A stretch of DNA of 60,243 nucleotides. It comes from Pseudoxanthomonas sangjuensis (GTDB lineage: Bacteria; Pseudomonadota; Gammaproteobacteria; Xanthomonadales; Xanthomonadaceae). Position numbers and translations under genes: made by a program. This document shows, one piece after another, positions 52,827-60,243 of this stretch (the first letter of the stretch is position 1; every line of letters starts with the position of its first letter). The notes below the pieces were generated by a model that saw only the letters and a list, made by a program, of their open reading frames with translations, was not told where the DNA came from and did not search any database. The DNA lies in the NCBI RefSeq assembly GCF_010211755.1, contig NZ_PDWR01000023.1:1-60243 (forward strand). The letters run 5' to 3'.

Positions 52827-53942
52827 ATGAGCGCAACCGCCGACCGCCCGCAGTTCCAGATCGACCCGGCCGAGCCGGCACGGGCGCGCCTGTCCGGCGA
52901 CTGGTCGCTGGCGCATGCGATGGACATCCCGGCGCGGCTGCGCGAACTGCCGGACGCGGTGGACACGCTCGACGCCAGCGGCATCGGCCGCATCGATTCG
53001 GCCGGGGTGATGCAGTTGCTGCGCTTCGCCAGGCGCCGCGGCCTGCCGCCGGAACGGCTGCGGTTCCGCGCCGACCACCGCGCCCTGGTCGGCGTCATCG
53101 AGGACGTCGCCGGCGACCGGCCCAAGCCGCGCCGCGACTACGGCTTCGTCGCCGCGCTGGCCCGCCTCGGCTTCCGCGTGCACGACAACGCCAGCGAGGT
53201 CGTCGCCCTGCTCAGTTTCACCGGCGAGAACCTGGCCAAGCTGTGGCGGATGCTGCGCCAGCCGCGGCGCATCCGCCCGGTCTCGGTCGTCTACCACATG
53301 GAACAGGTCGGCCTGGACGCGGTGCCGCTGGTGGCGCTGCTGTCGTACCTGGTCGGCACCGTGATCGCCTTCCTCGGCTCGACCATCCTGCGCGACTTCG
53401 GCGCCGAGATCTACGTGGTCGAACTGGTCAGCATCGCCTTCCTGCGCGAGTTCGCCGTGCTGCTGACCGCGATCGTGCTGGCCGGGCGCACCGCCAGCGC
53501 GTTCACCGCGCAGATCGGCGCGATGAAGGCGCAGGAGGAGATCGACGCGCTGCACACTCTGGGCCTGGACCCGGTCGACGTGCTGGTGCTGCCACGCCTG
53601 GTCGCGCTGCTGGTGATGCTGCCGCTGCTGACCTTCGTGGCGATGCTGGCCGGCCTGGCCGGCGGCATCACCGTCGGCGCGTTCGACCTGGGCATCAGCC
53701 CGCAGCAGTACGTGGCGCGCATGTACGAGACCATCCAGCTGCGGCATTTCCTGGTCGGCCTGTCGAAGGCGCCGGTCTTCGCCATGGTGATCGGCCTGAT
53801 CGGCTGCCTCGAGGGCCTGCAAGTCAAGGGCACCGCGCAATCGGTCGGCGAGCGCACCACTTCGAGCGTGGTGCAGACGATCTCGCTGGTGATCGTGATC
53901 GACGCGCTGGCCGCGCTGTGGTTCATGGAGATGGGCTGGTGA
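52827..53942 (+). CDS. mlaE: MlaE-family ABC permease with fused STAS domain
   Basis: 371 aa. The N-terminal 110 residues form a STAS domain (LDASGIGRIDSAGVMQLL), equivalent to MlaB, which is a separate protein in E. coli. The rest is MlaE permease with five or six hydrophobic helices (VAL...YLVGTVIAFLGS, LREFAVLLTAIVLAGR). It moves phospholipid or sterol-like lipids in the envelope. It overlaps the ATPase gene by 4 bp. Confidence 0.92.
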   Translation: MSATADRPQFQIDPAEPARARLSGDWSLAHAMDIPARLRELPDAVDTLDASGIGRIDSAGVMQLLRFARRRGLPPERLRFRADHRALVGVIEDVAGDRPKPRRDYGFVAALARLGFRVHDNASEVVALLSFTGENLAKLWRMLRQPRRIRPVSVVYHMEQVGLDAVPLVALLSYLVGTVIAFLGSTILRDFGAEIYVVELVSIAFLREFAVLLTAIVLAGRTASAFTAQIGAMKAQEEIDALHTLGLDPVDVLVLPRLVALLVMLPLLTFVAMLAGLAGGITVGAFDLGISPQQYVARMYETIQLRHFLVGLSKAPVFAMVIGLIGCLEGLQVKGTAQSVGERTTSSVVQTISLVIVIDALAALWFMEMGW

Positions 53943-54739
53943 ACGCGATGGCGACGGACAGCGGCAGCGAACCGATCGTCTCCGTGCGCGGCCTGGTCAA
54001 CCGCTTCGGCGAACAGGTCGTGCACGACGGCCTCGACCTGGACCTGCGCCGCGGCGAGATCCTCGGCGTGGTCGGCGGCTCCGGCAGCGGCAAGTCGGTG
54101 CTGATGCGCTCGATCCTCGGCCTGCGCAGGCCGAACGCGGGCGAGATCACCGTGCTCGGCACCGATGCGCGTTCCGACGACGAGGACGACCGCCGTGCCA
54201 TCGAGCACAACACCGGCGTGCTGTTCCAGGACGGCGCGCTGTTCTCGTCGCTGACCGTCGGCGAGAACGTCGAAGTGCCGCTGAAGGAGCACCACCCCGA
54301 GATCCCGGACACCTGGCGCTACGACCTTGCCCTGCTCAAGGTCAAGCTGGCCGGCCTGCCGCCCGAGGCGATGGACAAGCTGCCGTCGCAGCTGTCCGGC
54401 GGCATGCGCAAGCGCGCCGGCCTGGCGCGCGCGCTGGCGCTGGACCCGCCGCTGCTGTTCCTCGACGAACCGACCGCCGGGCTCGACCCGATCGGCGCGG
54501 CCGCCTTCGATCGCCTGATCAAGACCCTGCAGGAGGCGCTGGGACTGACCGTGTTCCTGATCACCCACGACCTCGACACCCTGTACGCTATCTGCGACCG
54601 TGTCGCGGTGCTGGCCGACCGCAGGGTCGCCGCGATCGGTCCGCTGCGCGAGATCGAACGGCTGGAACACCCGTGGATCCGCGAATACTTCCACGGCCCG
54701 CGCGCGAGGGCGGCACGAGGCGATCCGCAGCCCGCGTAG
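53939..54739 (+). CDS. mlaF: MlaF-family ABC transporter ATPase
   Basis: 266 aa from a GTG (GTGA overlap with mlaE); an ATG 3 codons later is possible. Walker A GGSGSGKSV, Q-loop LFQDGALF, signature LSGGMRKRAGLARAL and Walker B LLFLDEPTAGLD are intact. It powers the MlaE permease. Confidence 0.94.
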   Translation: MNAMATDSGSEPIVSVRGLVNRFGEQVVHDGLDLDLRRGEILGVVGGSGSGKSVLMRSILGLRRPNAGEITVLGTDARSDDEDDRRAIEHNTGVLFQDGALFSSLTVGENVEVPLKEHHPEIPDTWRYDLALLKVKLAGLPPEAMDKLPSQLSGGMRKRAGLARALALDPPLLFLDEPTAGLDPIGAAAFDRLIKTLQEALGLTVFLITHDLDTLYAICDRVAVLADRRVAAIGPLREIERLEHPWIREYFHGPRARAARGDPQPA

Positions 54740-54763
54740 CCGCGATTCGAGGAGGATACGACG

Positions 54764-55687
54764 ATGGAAACCAAGGCCAATTACGTGCTGATCGGCGCCT
54801 TCACCCTCGCGGTGGGCGTCGCCCTGCTGCTGTTCGGCCTGTGGGCGGCGAAGTACTCGACCGAGCGCACCTGGCAGGAATACCGCGTGGTGTTCAACGA
54901 GCCGGTCACCGGCCTGATGACCGGCAGTCCCGTGCAGTACAACGGCATCACCGTCGGCTCGATCACCAAGCTGTCGCTGGCGCCGAACGACCCGCGCCAG
55001 GCGATCGCGCGCATCCGCCTCGACGCCGAGACCCCGGTCAAGACCGACACCCGCGCCAAGCTGGCGATCACCAGCCTGACCGGGCCGACCATCATCCAGC
55101 TCACCGGCGGCACGCCGCAGGCGCACAGGCTCACCGACAGCGACCGCAGCGACGCGCCGGTCATCCAGACCACGCCTTCGGCGCTGCAGAACATCACCGA
55201 CACCGCCAATCGCATCGTCGACCGCCTCGACACGGTGTTCAGCGACCGCAACGTCGCCAGCATCGGCAAGACCCTGCAGAACCTCGACGAGATCAGCAGT
55301 TCGATCGCCACGCAGAAGGCCGACCTGCAGATGCTGATCGTCAATGCGCGCCAGGCGATGGAGAAACTCGACGCCACGCTGGCCACCACGCAGGGCACGA
55401 TGGACCGGCTCGACAAGAACCTGGTGCAGCAGCTGCCGCAACTGGTCGACAAGCTGGACGCCAGCCTCGCCAAGCTGGATTCGGCGGCCGGCAACGCCGA
55501 CGCCCTGCTCAGCGAGAACCGCGCGGCGATCAACAACTTCGCCAACGACGGCCTGGCCCAGCTCGGCCCGACGCTGGCCGAACTGCGCGCGCTGGTGCGC
55601 GACCTGCGTCGGGTCAGCGACCGCCTGGAAGGCAATCCCGCACGCTACCTGCTGGGGCGCGACGCGCCGAAGGAGTTCGAACCATGA
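54764..55687 (+). CDS. MlaD-family MCE protein
   Basis: 307 aa. N-terminal membrane anchor (about 9-27) and MCE domain (about 38-115: VTGLMTGSPVQYNGITVGSI). The remainder is a long alpha-helical region, longer than MlaD. It binds lipids in the periplasm. GGAGGATACGACG precedes the ATG. Confidence 0.92.
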   Translation: METKANYVLIGAFTLAVGVALLLFGLWAAKYSTERTWQEYRVVFNEPVTGLMTGSPVQYNGITVGSITKLSLAPNDPRQAIARIRLDAETPVKTDTRAKLAITSLTGPTIIQLTGGTPQAHRLTDSDRSDAPVIQTTPSALQNITDTANRIVDRLDTVFSDRNVASIGKTLQNLDEISSSIATQKADLQMLIVNARQAMEKLDATLATTQGTMDRLDKNLVQQLPQLVDKLDASLAKLDSAAGNADALLSENRAAINNFANDGLAQLGPTLAELRALVRDLRRVSDRLEGNPARYLLGRDAPKEFEP

Positions 55688-56346
55688 TCGAGCGGAAGGA
55701 CCGACGCCTCCCGACACCGCAACTTAGGCGCATCGCCTTCCGCGCCGTCGTCCTTGCCTTCGCGACAGGCCTTTCCGGCTGCTCCATCCTCGGCAGCGGC
55801 CCGCGCGAAGGCGGCGGCACCACGATCTACGCGCCCGACGTGCGCGTCGCCGCCGATCCTTCGTGGCCGCAGGTCGACTGGTCGCTGGCGATCGCGCCGC
55901 CCACCGCGCCGCGCATGCTCGACAGCACCCGCATTGCGGTGAGGCCGACGCCCGGCGAACTTCAGGTCTACCGCGGCGCCAGCTGGTCGCAGCCGCCCAC
56001 CGCGCTGGTCGCGGACGCCGTGCTGCACGCCCTGGAGGATTCCGGGAAGATCGCCTCGGTCGCCCGCCAGGGCAGCGGCATCCGCGCCGACTACAAGCTG
56101 GTGCTCGACATCCGCCGCTTCGAGGCCGATTACGCCGGCAAGGCCGTGCCTGATGTGGTCATTGAGATCAACGCCAAGCTCCTCAGCGTGCGTAACCAGA
56201 CCGTGGTTGTATCCCATACTTTCGTGCAGACACAGCCCACGGCCGGCAAGGAGGCCCCGCAAGTAGCCGGCGCATTTGAGCAGTTGCTTTCGGTCGTCGC
56301 TGAGCAAATCGCTGGCTGGTTGTTGAACGTAGGGGCACGACCATGA
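55684..56346 (+). CDS. PqiC/ABC-transport auxiliary lipoprotein
   Basis: 220 aa. Lipobox about LSGC (residues 30-33) after a long charged N-terminus. The auxiliary-component domain has VAPP-like text, LVLDIRRFEADY and VSHTFVQTQP. Outer-membrane partner of the MCE system. ATGA overlap with the MCE gene. The last 60 codons have less GC-rich codon use than the rest. Confidence 0.88.
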   Translation: MIERKDRRLPTPQLRRIAFRAVVLAFATGLSGCSILGSGPREGGGTTIYAPDVRVAADPSWPQVDWSLAIAPPTAPRMLDSTRIAVRPTPGELQVYRGASWSQPPTALVADAVLHALEDSGKIASVARQGSGIRADYKLVLDIRRFEADYAGKAVPDVVIEINAKLLSVRNQTVVVSHTFVQTQPTAGKEAPQVAGAFEQLLSVVAEQIAGWLLNVGARP

Positions 56347-56506
56347 GACAACCGGCAGCCCACATCAATACTGAACAAACAGTGCCGCAAAACAGACCGC
56401 TACACATTTCGCTTTGGACCAACTCGCAGTCATCCCATTCCCTTCTCGGCCGCCACATGCATCCATGGCACTTTCGTCATGACGAATGGCGCTGACCTAC
56501 TGCAGC

Positions 56507-58426
56507 TCAGGAATAGACATTCCAAGAGGTATCTGCAACCGTCGAGACCGTCTGCGGCGTGTTGCGATTGGCGCTTTTCCAGATGGAATTGGCGCCCGTT
56601 ACAGCGTGACGCCACAAGATGTCGCTCCGGCCATCACCATCGAAATCCCCCACCCCAGCCACTCGCCAATTGATGTCGGTCACTGCAGCAACCGTCTGCG
56701 ACGTGTTGCGATTGGCGCTTTTCCAGATGGAATTGGCGCCCGTTACAGCGTGACGCCACAAGATGTCGCTCCGGCCATCACCATCGAAATCCCCCACCCC
56801 AGCCACTCGCCAATTGATGTCGGTCACTGCAGCAACCGTCTGCGACGTGTTGCGATTGGCGCTTTTCCAGATGGAATTGGCGCCCGTTACAGCGTGACGC
56901 CACAAGATGTCGTTCCGGCCATCACCATCGAAATCGGCCGGCCCTCGTACTTCCGATATCGGCGAGACCGAAGCGCGAAACTGCGCCAAGACGGGGATCG
57001 TCTGATTCAAGCTGCGTGCGTTGTCCTCACTGTTCGTTACGCCACAAGCACGGTCACCACAAAAGGTGATCCTGGGATTGGAGAACACACGGTACGGCAT
57101 CTGGTCCGGATCGCCATAGGCCATGATCGTGTAGAAATTACCGTTGGCCGCGGAGGTCTTCAGCCCGAAGGAATACGGGTAACGCCCGTACTGCAGCTGG
57201 CCGTTGTCGCCCTGTGCGTTGGCGCGATCGTGCGCGGAGCCCATCAGGTGCGCCGATTCGTGGGACAGCGTGTTGTCGTCGCAGTAATAGCTGAACCCGT
57301 CGGTGCCCTGGTCGGTACCGTCGCTGACCACGGCATACGCGTAGGCCGCATCGCCGTTGGTGATGGGGGTCTGGTCCGCCCCGATCAGCCACGCGATACC
57401 ACACCCGTCGTTCTCCGGGGTGGTGAATTTGCGCACGAGGATGGCGATGTCGGCGCTGTACTGGTCACGCGCGGTGCGCAGCGGCACCAGGCTTGAGGGA
57501 ATCGGGACCGACTGCGTGCCGTCGGTGCCGGTCAAAGCATCCAGCGCCGTCTCGTTGGCATTGGCGTCGGTATAGCTGACCTGCAGCGTGCGCACCAGCC
57601 TCAGGTAGCCATCGACGTTGCTGTTGTTGAATGCCTGGTTGCCGACCTCGATCAGGTAGGCCAGACGCGTCGTCGCTTGCGAAGTGCCGCCGTAGTAGGA
57701 GGCAAAGCCCGCCGTATAGCCGATGGCGGCGTCGATGGTATTGGCGTCGGTCTGCGGCGCACGCAGCGCCGTGACCATGCCGCTCAGGGCTATCGGTGCC
57801 GCCTCGGCCGTGGCCGTGGTATCGCGCACGGCATTGGCCGCCGCACGCGGCACCTTGGCATCGCCGCGGATTCCCGGCTTGGCCGCCTTGGAAGGATCCA
57901 TCTTCACCACCCACAACGCGCCCTGGCGCGTCTGCAGGCTCAGCGGCGGGCCGTTTTCCTGCGGGATCGAACCGAATACCGCCTGCTCGCCGAAGGTGAT
58001 GATCGCTTCCTGCCGCGGATCGCCGCCGACCACCCGGCCGACCCAGGTCCAATTCCCGTCGAGTTGCTCGGCGTGGCGCTCGTAGCGCAGCCTGATCTGC
58101 GTGCCGTCCGGCGCAGGAAAGGTCATTTCGCCCGATGCGATCGCATTGAACGCATGCTCTTCGCTGACCGAAACGGGATACCAGGTGAAGGCGCCCTTCT
58201 GCTGGGCCGGCGCGCCCTGCGGATAGCTGACCAGCTTGCCGCGGTCGGGGGCGTCGGCAATCGAGACCCCGGCCATGCGTACGGGAACCGGTGAAGCCGA
58301 TGCCTTTCCCGACGGCTGGCCAGGCGTTGCGGTACCCCGCAACCCCGCCTGCCAGGAGTCAGAACCCGACCCGCCGCAACCGGCCAGAAGGGTCGCCAGG
58401 AGCACAGCTCCGATCCGGAATTTCAT
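56507..58426 (-). CDS. M12-type (reprolysin-like) metalloprotease lipoprotein with FG-GAP repeats
   Basis: 639 aa from the second ATG, which has GAGG 8 nt upstream. Lipobox LATLLAGC. A protease domain carries zinc motif HESAHLMGSAHD (about 389-400) and a Met-turn-like FYTIMAYGD. The C-terminus has three near-identical 48-residue FG-GAP/VCBS units (DFDGDGRNDILWRHAVTGAN), calcium-binding beta-propeller blades in other proteins. Three blades are too few for a full propeller. No GlyGly-CTERM tail. Likely surface-bound or exported; substrate unknown. The 160 bp between it and the lipoprotein gene show no gene. Confidence 0.85.
   Translation of the reverse strand: MKFRIGAVLLATLLAGCGGSGSDSWQAGLRGTATPGQPSGKASASPVPVRMAGVSIADAPDRGKLVSYPQGAPAQQKGAFTWYPVSVSEEHAFNAIASGEMTFPAPDGTQIRLRYERHAEQLDGNWTWVGRVVGGDPRQEAIITFGEQAVFGSIPQENGPPLSLQTRQGALWVVKMDPSKAAKPGIRGDAKVPRAAANAVRDTTATAEAAPIALSGMVTALRAPQTDANTIDAAIGYTAGFASYYGGTSQATTRLAYLIEVGNQAFNNSNVDGYLRLVRTLQVSYTDANANETALDALTGTDGTQSVPIPSSLVPLRTARDQYSADIAILVRKFTTPENDGCGIAWLIGADQTPITNGDAAYAYAVVSDGTDQGTDGFSYYCDDNTLSHESAHLMGSAHDRANAQGDNGQLQYGRYPYSFGLKTSAANGNFYTIMAYGDPDQMPYRVFSNPRITFCGDRACGVTNSEDNARSLNQTIPVLAQFRASVSPISEVRGPADFDGDGRNDILWRHAVTGANSIWKSANRNTSQTVAAVTDINWRVAGVGDFDGDGRSDILWRHAVTGANSIWKSANRNTSQTVAAVTDINWRVAGVGDFDGDGRSDILWRHAVTGANSIWKSANRNTPQTVSTVADTSWNVYS
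56561..56936 (-). repeat. Three tandem 144-bp FG-GAP coding repeats
   Basis: Units start at 56561, 56705 and 56849. The first two are identical as read; the third shares about 88 bp with one change before it diverges. They lie in the less GC-rich 3' end of the protease gene. High identity points to recent unequal crossing-over. Confidence 0.9.
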
Positions 58427-58457
58427 GGGCATCGCCTCGAATCACAAATGCCCCCCT

Positions 58458-58480
58458 GTGCCCGCAATGATAGCGGGCAC
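58458..58480. repeat. Hairpin upstream of the protease gene
   Basis: GTGCCCGC and GCGGGCAC form a perfect 8-bp stem with a 7-nt loop, 32 bp before the protease start. No T-run. May be part of the leader or a remnant terminator. Confidence 0.45.
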
Positions 58481-58573
58481 CGGCCGTGATCGCCGCGAAA
58501 AAACGCGCGTGAATTCCTTAGGATTTGAACCTGAAGCGCGAACGGGTACGCATTCCGGCCCCGGCGACCGCGC

Positions 58574-59209
58574 TCAGGCAGCGCGACGGAACGGCACGCC
58601 GGTCTTCTGCCGCAGCTCGTCCTCGTCGATGCCCGGGGCCGTTTCGACCAGTACCAGCCCGTCCGGCGTCACGTCGAACACGGCCAGGTCGGTGATGATC
58701 CGGTCGACCACGCCGACGCCGGTCAGCGGCAGCGTGCATTCGGGCAGGATCTTGTGGCTGCCGTCCTTCGCCACGTGTTCCATCAGCACGACGATGCGCT
58801 TCACGCCGGCGACCAGGTCCATCGCCCCGCCCATGCCCTTGACCAGCTTGCCCGGCACCATCCAGTTGGCCAGGTCGCCCTTGTCGGTGACCTGCATGGC
58901 GCCGAGCACGGCCAGGTCGATATGGCCACCGCGGATCATGCCGAAGGATTCGTGGCTGCCGAAGAAGCTGGCACCGGGCCGCGCGGTCACGGTCTGCTTG
59001 CCGGCGTTGATCAGGTCGGCGTCGATTTCGTCCTCGGTCGGGAACGGACCGATGCCGAGCAGGCCGTTCTCCGACTGCAACCATACGTCGATGCCGTCGG
59101 GAATGAAGTTGGCGACCAGGGTCGGCAGGCCGATGCCGAGGTTCACGTAGGCGCCGTCGGTCAATTCCTGCGCGGCGCGCGCTGCCATTTCGTCGCGGGT
59201 CCAGGCCAT
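58574..59209 (-). CDS. 3-oxoacid CoA-transferase subunit B
   Basis: 211 aa. Contains [12 protein letters not shown] and the catalytic Glu in SENGLLG. Uses succinyl-CoA to activate acetoacetate (or another 3-oxoacid). ATG overlaps the subunit A TAA (TAATG). Confidence 0.94.
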   Translation of the reverse strand: MAWTRDEMAARAAQELTDGAYVNLGIGLPTLVANFIPDGIDVWLQSENGLLGIGPFPTEDEIDADLINAGKQTVTARPGASFFGSHESFGMIRGGHIDLAVLGAMQVTDKGDLANWMVPGKLVKGMGGAMDLVAGVKRIVVLMEHVAKDGSHKILPECTLPLTGVGVVDRIITDLAVFDVTPDGLVLVETAPGIDEDELRQKTGVPFRRAA

Positions 59210-59919
59210 TACTTGCCTCCTTGGCGCAGGGTGCGCTGCTCGATGCGCTTCTCGGGGTTCGGGTTGTGTACCAGGCGCTGCACGTAGATGCCCGGGGTAT
59301 GGATCTGGTCGGGATCGAGTTCGCCGACCTCGACGATGATTTCGGCCTCGGCCACGCAGACTTCGCCGGCGGTGGCGACCGCGGGATTGAAGTTGCGCGC
59401 GGTCTTGCGGTAGACCAGATTGCCGGACTTGTCGGCCTTCCACGCCTTGACCAGCGATACGTCGGCCTTGAGCGCGGTCTCCATCACGTACCAGTGGCCG
59501 TCGAACTGCCGGGTCTCCTTGCCCTCGGCGACAATGGTGCCGTAGCCGGTGCGGGTGAAGAACGCCGGGATGCCGGCGCCGCCGGCGCGCAGGCGCTCGG
59601 CCAGGGTGCCCTGCGGGTTGAATTCCAGCTCGAGCTCGCCGGCCAGGTACTGACGCTCGAATTCCTTGTTCTCGCCCACGTAGGACGAAATCATCTTGCG
59701 GATCTGCCGGGTTGCCAGCAGCTGGCCGAGGCCGAAGCCGTCGACGCCGGCGTTGTTGGAGATCGCGGTCAATCCCTTCACGCCGCTGTCGCGCAGCGCG
59801 GCGATCAGCGCCTCGGGAATGCCGCACAGGCCGAAACCGCCGACCGCGACAGTCTGGTTGTCGGCGACCAGCCCCTCGAGGGCAGCGGCGGCGCTGGGGT
59901 AGAGCTTGCTCTTGGCCAT
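59209..59919 (-). CDS. 3-oxoacid CoA-transferase subunit A
   Basis: 236 aa from [10 protein letters not shown]. CoA-transferase fold with [13 protein letters not shown] and the [16 protein letters not shown] region. Forms the heteromer with subunit B. Divergent from etfB. Confidence 0.94.
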   Translation of the reverse strand: MAKSKLYPSAAAALEGLVADNQTVAVGGFGLCGIPEALIAALRDSGVKGLTAISNNAGVDGFGLGQLLATRQIRKMISSYVGENKEFERQYLAGELELEFNPQGTLAERLRAGGAGIPAFFTRTGYGTIVAEGKETRQFDGHWYVMETALKADVSLVKAWKADKSGNLVYRKTARNFNPAVATAGEVCVAEAEIIVEVGELDPDQIHTPGIYVQRLVHNPNPEKRIEQRTLRQGGK

Positions 59920-60044
59920 GCTTCGGTCCGTAGGGGAATGCCCCGGCATTCTACGCAAGGCGGGATGGCCGGCACATGGCACTTTCGGGCAATGGCTTCA
60001 ACCCTACTCGACCCTACGCGCTCGCATGGCCGCCCCGCCCCCGG

Positions 60045-60050
60045 TAAAAT
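60045..60050 (+). promoter_or_regulatory. Candidate -10 box upstream of etfB
   Basis: TAAAAT, 66 bp before the etfB start. No clear -35 box at the right distance. Confidence 0.3.
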
Positions 60051-60116
60051 CCGTGATTCCGCCCGCCAGCCGACGTCCGCCGGGCAGTCCGCAGTCACCG
60101 AAGGAATCCCTACAGG

Positions 60117-60243
60117 ATGAAAATTCTCGTCGCCTACAAGCGGGTGGTGGACTTCAACGTCCGCATCCAGGTCAAGCCGGACGGTTCCGGGGTGGTCACC
60201 GAGGGCGTCAAGCTCTCGCCCAACCCGTTCGACGAGATCGCGC
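60117..60243 (+). CDS. etfB: Electron transfer flavoprotein beta subunit (5' part)
   Basis: First 42 codons only: [18 protein letters not shown] and SPNPFDEIA match the ETF-beta N-terminus. Carries electrons from acyl-CoA dehydrogenases to ETF-ubiquinone oxidoreductase. The window ends inside it. GAAGGAA lies upstream of the ATG. Confidence 0.92.
   Translation, partial: MKILVAYKRVVDFNVRIQVKPDGSGVVTEGVKLSPNPFDEIA

Noticed and set aside
56331-56346. GTAGGGGC at the end of the lipoprotein gene as a REP remnant
   Set aside because: Too short to assign; no hairpin partner nearby.

Overview
The window is a 60 kb piece of a high-GC gammaproteobacterial chromosome, most likely from the Xanthomonadaceae/Lysobacteraceae (Lysobacter, Luteimonas or Xanthomonas relatives). 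The reasons are the type II secretion operon in Xps order (E-F-G-H-I-J-K-L-M-N-D), a lipoprotein secretin, GTAG-type REP hairpins, a TonB-receptor locus with SapC, cupin-8 and tryptophan-halogenase-like genes, and E. coli-like gene order for lptGF / pepA-holC-valS. Coding density is very high and many neighbours overlap by 4 bp.

Layout. 0.1-7.3 kb (minus strand): riboflavin and one-carbon genes (glyA, nrdR, ribD, then an inserted phytanoyl-CoA-dioxygenase-like plus Gfo/Idh pair, an FMN riboswitch, a small leader ORF, ribE and a hybrid ribB). 7.4-10.5 kb: RcnB-like envelope protein, ettA, def. 10.6-18.9 kb: a nutrient-uptake locus with a 1075-aa TonB-dependent receptor, SapC, a cupin-8 oxygenase, a tryptophan-halogenase-family flavoprotein and a DUF6445 protein, headed by a 678-bp control region with LacI-type palindromes. 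18.9-20.6 kb: two glycosyltransferases. 20.6-32.8 kb: the complete type II secretion operon, followed by a lipoprotein with a GlyGly-CTERM-like tail and a rhombosortase. 32.8-38.8 kb: purL, a DsbC-type thiol isomerase, xerD. 38.9-39.8 kb: an RDD membrane protein and an orphan secreted protein. 39.7-47.1 kb: lptG-lptF diverging from pepA-holC-valS. 47.1-52.7 kb: rimI, a divergent holD (psi), pssA, two DUF4124 proteins, proS, a ThrE-type exporter. 52.8-56.3 kb: a four-gene Mla/MCE lipid transporter. 56.5-60.2 kb: a metalloprotease with three 144-bp FG-GAP repeats, a 3-oxoacid CoA-transferase pair and the start of etfB.

Most genes are housekeeping. The less ordinary signals are: (1) intergenic hairpins built from degenerate heptads, in two sequence families at six sites; (2) a 19-codon leader ORF between the FMN riboswitch and ribE, whose Shine-Dalgarno sequence lies in a 7-bp hairpin and whose stop overlaps the ribE start; (3) a halogenase-family protein lacking the catalytic lysine; (4) paired LacI-type operators before the TonB receptor; (5) a rhombosortase and lipidated target joined to the secretion operon; (6) a REP pair translated inside valS; (7) chi and psi of DNA polymerase III within 4 kb; (8) almost identical tandem repeats in a surface protease. 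All calls are from reading the sequence; no database search was run.
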